From positions 558,001-622,000 of the forward strand of contig JAIXMN010000008.1 in assembly GCA_025716815.1 (NCBI GenBank): DNA of 64,000 bases, given 5' to 3'. Position 1 is the stretch's first letter. Each line of letters starts with the position of its first letter. Positions 54,388 to 64,000 of the stretch are shown here, one piece after another. Under the pieces are notes generated by a model, which made no database searches, was not told the DNA's origin, and worked only from the letters and a program-made list of their open reading frames with translations. Both the position numbers and the translations under genes were made by a program. The DNA comes from Dichotomocladium elegans (lineage: Eukaryota > Mucoromycota > Mucoromycetes > Mucorales > Lichtheimiaceae).

Positions 54388-57300
54388 TCAGATAATCTCT
54401 TGGAGTTCCTTTTTGAATTCGGTGTTTCGCACTTTGATTTCCAAATTAACCACCTCGTCTTCCTTATTTGAACTAGGCCGTGGTCGATGGTCTTCAAGAC
54501 CGGTCTTCTCCCCAAATTCAGCCAAGAGCCTCTCGATGGCTCCAATCTGTCTCTGAGCTTCTTCGGCCACATCATCATTGCTCCCGGTGGACTATTGCAC
54601 AAAAGGGAAAAGGACGGATTGATACCTGCATACACCATTTATTTTCTATTTTTAGCTGCCTTTCATACCTTGCCAGCCTTTTGACGGGCCATCATGTCCT
54701 GCAATTTTGGGAACCCTGAGAAAACAGCTTGCATAGCCGCCTTATTGCTGATTTCTTCGTTAAATCCAGCCAACACAGTAGCATGCGAGTCCGCAATCTC
54801 AGAGATTCTCTGCTTGTGCTGCTCCTTCATTTGCTATATGCATACCCAACATGAAGAGTGGCTAACGGTGATAAGTAACAACCAATAAAAGGTGACTGTT
54901 GTGCCTTATACCTTGATCAACGCCTCATACTCTCTGTTTTTGTTTTGTGCTTGCTCCTTTTCAGCTTGAAGCACGGCAATGGTCTTTTGGTGCTCTTGTA
55001 GAGCAGCTGGTTGCGTAGAAAAAGGGGAAATTAGATTAGCTACTGTCATGGGGGTGGGGGGTAGTCTGGAGGATGTAATACCATTTTGCTCTTGGAGCCT
55101 AGCCAGTTCAGCAGCGTGCTTGGAGTCAATTGCTTGTATAATGGACTCGTGTTCACTCTGGGTGATAGTTGCCTAGGAAAAATGGTTATTGACACATCGC
55201 AACCCCATTCTCTCTTCTGCCATCTTATTTTACCTCAGTATTGCGCTGACGAGTTATATTAGCAGGATAAATGATAGATTAGTTCCCCATCGCTCTCCGT
55301 TTCTCTCCTCCAACACATACCTTTTTCAAGTTCGCGAGCTCTTCATTATGCGTTGCCCGTTCACGATCGCGCTGCAGGATATGCTGGCGCTTGAGCTCTT
55401 CCATTTCGGATTTGCTCTTTGTCTGTTGTGTCAAGAGCTCGGACTCGTGCTTTTCTTTTAACTCAGCCTTCCATTGATAGGAAAAATCAGAGTTATCCGT
55501 CGTAAATGAGCAAGAGCCATCTGTTATTACTTACAGCCACTTGACATCGTATGACGCTAATATCAGCCTCACGCTCGGCCTTCATTTTGCTAATTTCCTG
55601 CTGTTGCGCCTCCACTAATTTCTCTTCTTTTCCGCGTTGAACGGCAATATCAGCTTCGAGGCGGGCAACAATCGTTCTGTGTTCTTCCTGCAGTTTTTTG
55701 AGATTCTCATCGTATGTACCAATCAGCGTGCTCTTTTGCTCCTCCCAATAGTTCTGTAGCTCGCGTTCACACTCAGCCCGGGCAGCCGCTGCAGCTTGAT
55801 CTTTGACCACGTCCAGGTTAGATGCATGAGCCTGCTCTAGTGCTTTCAACGCGGCCTCATGCTGCTCAATCATCGCGTCGACCTGCTTCTTGGACACTGC
55901 TGATTGCTTCTGTAGAGTTTCAGCGTGATCCTTTTCCATTTTATCTAATTTGATGGCATACGCGGCCTCCATTTGCTCCTAAAACATATGCATTCAGTTA
56001 AACCAACACGCATACCATAGAGACAAGAGTATCTACCCTTTCTTTCGCTAGTTGCTGACGCAGTGTCTCCTGGTACACGTGGTCCATCTCGGCCTTGTCC
56101 TGACTAGCCTTAGATTCAAGGGCTGAATACTTTTGCATAATGCGTGAATTGACCTCCTTGAGATTGTTAATCATGGTTTCGTGCTTTTGCCGTTCTGCGG
56201 CTATCTCTTGTTCAAATTTCGCATTGTATTTTTGCTATTTTCAGACGTATAGGTGAGATGAAGGTCAAGATAGTAATAGTTCTGCTGGACATACCTCAAT
56301 TTCTAGTGCAAGATTTTCGACATCAGGCATACTCTGGCGGAGGGATTCCATCGCTTGTTGATGCGTATCTTGCAGCGACCGAAGGCGTGCGTCGTGCTCA
56401 TTTGTGAGAGTGTCCATTTGTTCCTATTTACGATAGATATTGGTTACGCAGGGGTCAGGTGATGGTACACAACTTAAAAGCTATTTTTACCCGGTGATTG
56501 GTGAGGATGTCCTCAAGTTGCTTTTCATGATTCTCCTTTAATTTAATCAGTCGGTCTTCGGACTCGGACCGGAGCTGTTCCGTTTTCGATTGATACTCGA
56601 GTCTGAGCTCGGCTGACGCGTTTTCCGCATTCTACCGCAAATTAATTGATTTTTGTTTGGGGTGTGGATGGGTGGTGCGTTTTGTTTACCTGCAGCCGCT
56701 TCTTCAATTCCTCTCGCTGGGCTTCCATCGTCTCATGATCAGGTAGCTGCTTCTCTAGTTCTGCAAGCTTTTCCTTATAATCTTCATGCAGCTTGTCTAA
56801 CTGGCTGGTGTGTTGGGTCCTGAGCTGATCCTGGATGGCCGCCACACGGTTTTCATGCAGGGATTTCATTTCCTGGTGTTTAATTTCCTTATTTTGAGTC
56901 CTATGCTCGTGCCCTTGGTAAGACCTAGTTTATACCTCGATATTCTGCTGTAGTATTTCCATATCTTGCTTTAGCTTGCTAATCTCCTTCTCCTTGGATG
57001 CAATCTGGTCTGTCAAGGCCATCTTGTCTCCTTCCAGATCCGTTCGAATGGACTGCATCTCAAGCTGCAGCCGTTCAACGGCCTGTGCATGCACTCGCTC
57101 CAGCTCGGCTTTGTCATCCTCGAGCTTGCGTCTTTCTTCCAACGTTGCTGAAAATTCATTATCCTGGCGTGTCTGAAACTCTGCCAGCTGGGCGCCCAGC
57201 TGCTCTTTCTCGGTCGCGTGCCGGACCGCCTGACTGTCGAGTTCTTTTTGGACACGTTCAAGTTCGGCCCTTATGTCAGTCAACTCTGATTCCCTGGATT

Positions 57301-57866
57301 CCAACTGCTTATGTTTCTCGTCCAATCGCTCTGCCACGTCTTGGCACTTTGTTGTGTACGTGCAAATAAAGAATCACATACGATAAAAGGAAGTGAGGAA
57401 AATCATCTAAAAAATTGAGTAGGTAAAGACACGGCAACAAACCTTGGCTGTAAGTGTTTCAATTTCTGCCTTGAGATCAGCCACTATTTTTGTCGGGGAC
57501 GGACCGCGTTCCGGTGCGGGTACAGCCGTGCTCGCACGTCGGGTGGGCGCTGCACTAGCAACCGATGGGCGGCGGGAAGAAGGTGATGCAGGCATGTTGC
57601 GGGTGGATGGTGCAGCTGGCCTTGTGGTGGACGAAATCTGTCTTCCGATGGCGGTGGGTCTCGCTGTTGATGTGGCAGCGGCAGTTGGGCTTGTTGACTT
57701 CTTGCTTGGGACCGCGGCCGTCGATGGTCGCCTGACACCCGAGGTTGAAGATGCCCGGCCTGTCGGTGTAGCCTTCTTCTTGTCAGTAAAGAGTATATCT
57801 GCTGCAACAACTCGCCGCCAGATTGACAAGTGGACTTACTCTTTTTGATTTTGCAGCTTCAGCCAT
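54388..57866 (-). CDS. long coiled-coil protein with basic Ser/Pro/Ala head
   Basis: Fourteen exons (57840-57866, 57443-57778, 56936-57346, 56690-56872, 56491-56631, 56295-56423, 56037-56234, 55535-55978, 55321-55467, 55234-55245, 55082-55172, 54912-55006, 54669-54833, 54388-54591) give 860 aa, all joined in phase except exon 11 to 12. The first 120 residues are Ser/Thr/Pro/Ala-rich and basic ('AEAAKSKRKKATPTGR'), like microtubule-binding heads. The remaining 740 residues are almost unbroken heptads with many Glu, Lys, Gln and Leu ('KHKQLESRESELTDIRAEL'). No CAP-Gly or motor domain is visible. Exon 10 is a 12-nt microexon (RNTE). Likely cytoskeletal or tethering; function not assignable. Confidence 0.8.
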
Positions 57867-59600
57867 ATTTAGTGCCTAAACTAGTTTTGATGAGGAGATA
57901 AACAAGGAAGAGTAAGGGTAAGAGAAACCGAGCATTTATATATGCAAAACCGTGACACGCGCGCTCGCGGAAGGAGGTCGCTGCAGTGGTTGAGGTGTAA
58001 CGAGAAAATCATAGCTGTGCCACACTCACAAAGCAGCCCGATAGTACCCGGTCCAGCGGTTATTACTACCATTAAAAAGTGGCACTTACCGACAACGACG
58101 TGTCTGTTAAACACGTGGTCTGCAAAATACGCCGCTTGTGGCCTTCGATGGTTCGTCTTCTGATGCATCAAAAAGCTGTCTTTCTGGATCTATCTTGATT
58201 TGTGTAAGCTGCTTGATCAGTTAGATTATTCCAGTATAGACACCTCGCAACTCAGGCACAATTTCCTTTCAGTTTCCGGAGTCTCTTCCATTGATTTATC
58301 AGCAATACTGATGAGATCTGTGTTGTCGACTTGTTTCTTTCTACCCTTTCCAGGTTGGAAAGATATCCAAACCTACCATGTGATAGCATCTCATCAGTAT
58401 GACTACTCTTCCTTCATAAACATACACGTATACTTTCTTTCTCCCCTTTTTCTCCTTTCCCTCTGGTCATGACCCCTGCTTCGTATCATTACTGTGCACA
58501 TATACGCATACACACTCAAGCTCAGCTAGAGGAAGTGCTGGCGTACGCGCATGTTGATTCTGTAGCAAACAACACATGCACAACACTGTTAACATTTTAT
58601 TTTGACGAATGAATTCTCTAAATAATAGCGTATCGCAGTCAAGACACTAGGCTGATTCTATCAACGTGCAGATATGCGCATGGCAGACTATCAGCAAGAA
58701 TGGCACATATATAGGAAGGTTTGTGCATTGCCATTCCAACAAGACACTGCATTATACATCATCTACTGTCAACTATGGACTAGTGGATTCTGGTTTTCCT
58801 TCTTATCGTATGTCTGCTGCATTTCACCCATACTTTGTCTTCTTTAACATGTCAAATCCTGCCGTATTTTCCTTAGGACACTCCTGTGTTACCCTAAGTG
58901 GTTAAACGCGACTGGTGTCCATTGTTTTAAAGCATCTTGGTGCTATAGAAATCATTGCAAAACAGTGGAAATGATACTGCGTTCGGTACGCATCTATTTC
59001 TCTCATCCTGGAATTGTGATTAAAACATGTTTGGAGGGGTCTCAATACCCATCCATCATGGAACGCTTTTCATGCTGACTTGTACGGGTCTTTGTGTAAT
59101 ATGTACGACTTTAGCAATTGTTTTAGCTATAAAGTAGTGCGAATATCCAGAACGCATAATCTTAATGTCCATCTTGGTCTCTGGCATTGGTGCAGATTTG
59201 ACAAGAATATGAGCCATCTACATGCTGGGAAGTGGGAGCAATAGACATGGATAGGAATGTGTGATATCATTAAAAAATCGTATTTAGCCTAAGAAACGGG
59301 AGGGTCGAGCTCAACGGAAGCCCAGTCGTCGGATGGAAAACGGTGTACACCACGTTAAGCAAAAAGGTCTCTTTGCCGCCCCTTAAATTTGGAAACGACA
59401 CATACAACGCCAGGTGTCACAAATAGATTTTTTTCCCTTTTCTCTCTTCATTTCAACCCCCCCCAATTCGTAGTGTCTGCACGCACGCACCCACCTTCAC
59501 CCCAACACCCTCCTCTCTTTCTCTCTCTTTCTCTCTCTTCCCCTTCTGCTCTCGTTCTCTCCCAGATTCGTATTTCTCGTCCGCACCCAAGCAGCATCTC
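57867..59600. other. divergent promoter region, 1.7 kb
   Basis: Between the minus-strand coiled-coil gene and the plus-strand bHLH gene. The last 170 bp are CT-rich leader. No gene recognised despite several short frames. Confidence 0.45.
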
Positions 59601-61264
59601 ATGGATACTGTACATCCTGACGATTCTTCTCGAGTCCTGCCCTCACCCCGGGCATTGCTACTTCATGGCCAAGATCGTCCTGCTGAAGACTACGACAAAA
59701 TGCAGATTGATGATTCATCAGGTAAGTACATCCCATGACTTAAAATGTCAGCAAAGCAACACACTTGACAAGACAATGTTGATGCCTTAGAACTGAAGCC
59801 ACGATTTTCGTCCATCACTCATGCACAGCCCTGTTCGCCTGTTCCGCACGCACCACAACCACCGACACCACAACAGCAACAACAGCTGCCACAATCAGAT
59901 GAATATTTGCGATATCGGATGTCTGATATGAGCGTTTCCTCACCACCTTCATCTATCCCACAACAACAACCGGATGTGCACGAACCATCAGGATTTCGTA
60001 CACTATCGCCTCTTGAGCCGAGCTCACAGCAGCACCATCCCTACGACACGTTCGCTCGACGAGGATCGATCACCGACCCGCTTTTATTTCGTCGACCGTC
60101 TATCACTGATATGAATAACCTTCCCCTCCCTTCGGCCCCTTCCAGTCGGCGTGGCTCCATGGCCACTACAGACTATGACTTCTCTTCACGATCCCCCTCT
60201 CCATCGCCTTTTAAGCCATCCCTTCCATCCGCCGAACGTTACGATCCCTACCAACGACGCCATTCGATTGCCACAGCTGAAGTTCCTCATGGAGGCCGCC
60301 TAGCAACGTCGAAACCACGAGGTATACTCACAATGATGGCAGAGAAGGACAGAGATAATGGTAGATCTGAACTCTGGGTATGTATACTGTGTAGCTGTAT
60401 TCCGATTCCCTGCCACAATCCCAGAGGCGCCTGGTCCGTATTCCGCGCCATCGAGCCCACCCCACGAACAATCCTTGACAAGTGGTAATGGTGGTGGTAG
60501 CAGCAATAACGGCGGGCCCTCCTCACGACGGTCTTCCATTCAGCATCCTCCTCCTCAGCAGCAATCCCCGCATCATCACCTTCAACACCTACATCACCTT
60601 CCCCCTCATCGATCCTTGCTTGACCGCCGCCGCTCTATTCTTATGGACGAGGAGGGAGGCCCCATGATTTCGCGACGCGCGTCGATGCCGGTTGTTGGAT
60701 TTGAGATGGACTCGAATTCCTCATCAGCCAGACATCAACGAGATGGGTCGCCGTCATCGCAAGACATACAACAGCGTAAATCCGAAACGCCTTATTCTCG
60801 CAGTCCTGAACTCCGTGTGAGTCATAAATTGGCAGAACGAAAGCGACGAAAGGAAATGAAAGAGCTATTTGATGAACTGCGCGATTCGCTTCCCGTCGAA
60901 AAGAACCTTAAGACGAGCAAGTGGGAGATCCTTAGTAAAGGCAAGTCTAACATCCGTAAGGGGAGAGATAAAGAGTGGTAGTTGAGGGATTTTCACAAAG
61001 GGAGTCTGGCTGACCAGTCTTTCATCCACCTACGCAATCTAGCTGTTGAATATATTTCGTTGCTAAAGCGTCGCGATTTTGAAATGGAGTCTGAGGTGAG
61101 CGCCTTGAGACGAGAGGTCAACATGCTACGGCGCGAGCGAGGGTAAGTTTGGGGTGAACGGACAAAAAGAACAAGAGACGATTCATCCCGGGATTCACAG
61201 TGCTCCTGCCTCTGGTGCTCCAGGATATCACGCAGCCACCCCACCACCACCACCACCCTATTAA
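59601..61264 (+). CDS. bHLH transcription factor
   Basis: Five exons (59601-59721, 59791-60377, 60427-60940, 61043-61142, 61201-61264) give 461 aa. Low-complexity N-terminus with Gln, Pro and His runs and several 'RRxS' sites ('FARRGSITD', 'FRRPSITD', 'SRRGSMA', 'RRRSILMD', 'SRRASMPV') that fit PKA-type phosphorylation. bHLH about 367-420: '[20 protein letters not shown]' has His-Glu-Arg spacing of E-box (CACGTG) binders, loop '[12 protein letters not shown]', helix 2 '[12 protein letters not shown]', then a leucine-rich helix and a Pro-rich tail. Intron 60941-61042 uses a GC donor (AAAG|GCAAGT). A nearby GT donor would delete two residues of helix 2. Confidence 0.9.
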
Positions 61265-61801
61265 AAAGTTAACGCATCAATAATGTCCTAGTAGTACTAG
61301 TAGTGATAGTCTTACATTTTCTACTTATTCACATCCTCTCACTCCTTTTTTTGCTCTGTCACTTGTCTTTCTTCCTTTTCTCTTTTACTAATACCCTGAT
61401 GAACAAAATGTTATCTTTTCTCATCTCTTTCCTCTGCAAAAAGGAAAAAATACTTTTTATTATTTCGCGATTCCTGAAAGTAAACAATGTATATACTTGC
61501 GCCATGCTAGGAACTTGGTGAGGAATACCTATCAGGTTAGCTCGGAGAACCTTAATGACCAGAGAAGAGCGTTTATGCGAATGCATCAAGAACAAGCTAG
61601 GGACTCCTTCTTTTTATTGGGAAACATCGGTCTTTGAGCAAACAAGGAGGCCTGATGGGTGAGGGTGTTTAGAGTGTACCAGTACTACTGCGCTCGCTAT
61701 AGAGTATAGGTTGTTGCATTGTGGATTATAGAGTATATTTTGTAGCGAATGTTATGTGTGTGTGTGCGTAATCGCGTCTACGCTTGATTTTATCACGTTA
61801 C
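61265..61801. other. convergent 3' region
   Basis: AT-rich, with a TG microrepeat near 61755. It lies between the 3' ends of the bHLH gene (+) and the GH3 gene (-). No gene seen. Confidence 0.5.
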
Positions 61802-64000
61802 TCACAGAGTAAACTTGGCAGTCTGGCGGATATCGCGGCTGCTGGCACCAACATAGAGAGTAAATTCGCCCTTGGCCTGGACCCACTTTTGGGAATCAGC
61901 GTCAAAAGTGCTGAGATCGATCGCGGTGAAGTCAAAGGTGACGGTAGCCTTGTCGCCCCTCTTGATAAAGACCTTCTCGAAGCCACGGAGAATCTTGGGT
62001 GGCTCACCGGCGTTCTTGGGGAAACCGATGTAGGCCTGAGCGACCTCAGCACCGTCGCGGCGGCCAATGTTCGAAATAGTAACAGAAGCAGACACAGGTA
62101 CTTCAGCATTGCCCTTGTTCACCTTGACCGAGAGCCTGGAGTAGCCAAATCGGGTGTAGGAGAGGCCGTGGCCGAAAGCAAAGAGAGGTTCAATGTTGTG
62201 CGCATCAAAGTGGCGATAGCCAACCTCAAGCTTCTCAGTGTACTCAATTGCGAACTCCTTGCCAATGGAAGCGCCGTAGTCTGACTCCTTCTTGGCGATG
62301 GTGTAGGGAAGACGGCCAGAGGGGTTGACGTCACCAAAGAGAACATCAGCAAGAGAGTTACCAGATTCCTGGCCCGGGAGGCCTGGCCAGACAACAGCCT
62401 TGATATTTGGGTGGTCGATCCAGGGCATCAAGACAGCACCAACGGAGTGGATAACGACAATGGTGTTCTTATTGACATCCGCAACAGCCTTGATCTATTT
62501 CCATTGCATGCATATACTGAAATTAATATCTCTGCTGTTCAGACACGCACTCACACGCTATGCGTGTCGTCTTTACCAAGTTGTCGCCATTGTGCCACAG
62601 CGTCAAGTTCTTGCGGTCACCGACGTTGCCATCCACATTGAGGTACTCTTCACCAGAGTCAGTGTTCGAAAAGACGATAGCAACATCAGCATCCCTGCTA
62701 ATGTACTTGGCAGTATCAAGATCGTAGTCATCGTAGGTGTGAAGGAGCTGGACATGTTTGCCAGCGCGGTTCTTGATACCTTCTGCAGGCTATACAATCG
62801 CATGTTAAAAGGGGGATATGTCTTACTTTTCTTTCTTTTCTCTTACCGTAACAAGATAAGGGAAGTCAGCAGTTCCTGAACCCCAGCCCATGGCGAGCGT
62901 GCCAGCAGCGCAGGATTGATCAGCGCAGTTGTTGATTTGACTATAAGATAATATAGCAAATTTTCCGTTAGTCGCAGAGCACTTGGATCACATGATTTCT
63001 TTTCTTTTTTCTCTGGAGAACTTACTTGACCCACTGAGGAATCGGACCGGCGTCACTACCGACGAGCGCAATTCTTCTGAGTTTATTCGAGTTCAATGGA
63101 AGAATACCGTCGTTCTGAAGAACAGCGACGGCAGCAGCGCCAATGTCACGTACGACTTTGACGTGCTTGTCGGCCTCAGCGTCCACGTAGGGAGCAGTGT
63201 CACGAGCGAAGGCACGGATGCCGACCTCGGGGAAGTCCTTTGAGTCTTGACCGAACTAGAAAGGGGGAAGAGAAGCTGTGTGAGTTTCGTGCCCCGTTTA
63301 CGCAACAAAGCAGATACGACGTGTGCATACCTTGTAGTAGGTGGCAGCAATACGGGTGACCATGTCATCGACCTATATTTTTCAACCGTTCTTAGTATCA
63401 ATAGTAGCCATTCCAGCCAAGAGGGTGGGCAATTCTTGTGGCTTACGCGAGATTCGGGAACTCTGCCTTCTTCGACAGCAGCGGTCAGGTTGGCACCCCA
63501 CCAGGAGTAACCGTCACCCATGACAATATCACCCTAACATTCGAAATTAATATTGGATCAGGTAAGGCAAGTCTATATTGGCTTGCTTACAGGCATGGTC
63601 ATGTCAAGGCCGGCAAGGGCGGATGGATCGCCAGACATCTGAGCTCCCCAGTCAGTCATGACCAGGCCCTTGAAGCCGAGTTGCTCTTTAAGGACGCTGG
63701 TAATGATATACTCATTCTCGCATGCCCAGGTGCCATGGAGCTGGTTGTAGCTACACATAACGCCACCGAGACCTGCTTCGACGGCGCGTGCATAGGGCCA
63801 GATGTAAATCTCGTTGAGGGTACGATCATCAGCGTTGGAAGTAGACTAAAAGCATCGGCATGTATGCGGATATTAGCATTTTAAAGTCTGTTGCATGGTT
63901 GCGCTTGCTTACGTTTTTGCGGTTGGTTTCCTGATTGTTGAGAACAAAGTGCTTGGCAACAGCAATCTATCCAACGGAAAATGTGAAAGTCAGCGTATAC
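61802..64000 (-). CDS. GH3 beta-glucosidase, 5' part missing
   Basis: Glycoside hydrolase family 3; hydrolyses beta-glucosides, probably secreted. Eight exons in the window (63913-63966, 63591-63845, 63447-63533, 63331-63372, 63026-63255, 62847-62940, 62577-62789, 61802-62494); the gene continues past 64000, so signal peptide and start are not seen. Signatures: 'AVAKHFVLNNQETNR' (Lys-His substrate motif), 'GVMCSYNQLHGTWACEN', nucleophile Asp in 'GFKGLVMTDWGAQ', 'ALVGSDAGPIPQW', 'WPGLPGQESGNSLADVLFGD' and 'LFAFGHGLSYTRF', then a C-terminal fibronectin-III-like domain ('ASVTISNIGRRDGAEVAQAY'). Codons are C-ending and biased, as in ATP-citrate lyase. Confidence 0.95.

Noticed and set aside
61784..62284. 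166-codon plus-strand frame over the GH3 3' exon
   Set aside because: Antisense to the fibronectin-III-like domain of the beta-glucosidase; no independent motif.

Overview
The window looks like nuclear DNA of an early-diverging filamentous fungus, most likely Mucoromycota (Mucorales-like). Four things point there: fungal gene content (single-chain ATP-citrate lyase, UV damage endonuclease, NAD-isocitrate dehydrogenase, U1-70K), about 111 short spliceosomal introns (most 55-110 nt) in 20 reconstructed genes, Tc1/mariner-type transposon remnants, and no operon structure. Species cannot be named from sequence alone. All intron-exon models were built by hand from reading-frame continuity, splice dinucleotides and remembered family signatures; exon sums were checked to be multiples of three.

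Layout. 1-2.2 kb: repeat debris (a 373-bp repeat and a possible TnpB/Fanzor-type fragment). 2.2-6.7 kb: aldo/keto reductase, a decayed second aldo/keto reductase exon, and a GDT1/TMEM165 cation transporter. 8.2-18.4 kb: IDH1 (-), a mitochondrial membrane protein (-), RNase H2 subunit A (+), a cysteine-rich small protein (+), an ABTB1-like ankyrin/BTB protein (-), a small bZIP (-). 19.4-21.9 kb: copy 1 of a long repeat and a dead mariner transposase. 22.4-34.9 kb: casein kinase 2 beta, a bZIP with a predicted C-terminal membrane segment, a Rogdi/RAV2-like V-ATPase assembly protein, a Yrb30-like Ran-binding protein, a VMA22/CCDC115-like V-ATPase assembly factor, and an IML2/TTC39 TPR protein. 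35.5-42.6 kb: U1-70K, a THOC5-like protein, UV damage endonuclease (18 exons), a short-chain dehydrogenase. 44.1-48.9 kb: a transposon nest, holding copy 2 of the long repeat with a 174-codon ORF and a 392-bp insertion, then a 3,030-bp DDE element with matching terminal inverted repeats and TA target duplication. 50.5-64 kb: ATP-citrate lyase, a long coiled-coil protein, a bHLH factor, and a GH3 beta-glucosidase running off the right edge.

How genes relate. Genes are single units on both strands. Two V-ATPase assembly factors (RAV2-like and VMA22-like) lie 2.5 kb apart, and two RNA-processing/export genes (U1-70K and THOC5-like) are divergently arranged 251 bp apart. IDH1 and ATP-citrate lyase both act on citrate-cycle carbon.

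Most notable: five introns with GC donors (about 4.5 percent), coding microexons of 7, 8 and 12 nt, a candidate membrane-tethered bZIP, and an unidentified repeat-borne protein family with a nested 392-bp insertion. I did not find a convincing novel multi-gene system. Several intergenic stretches hold only broken frames.
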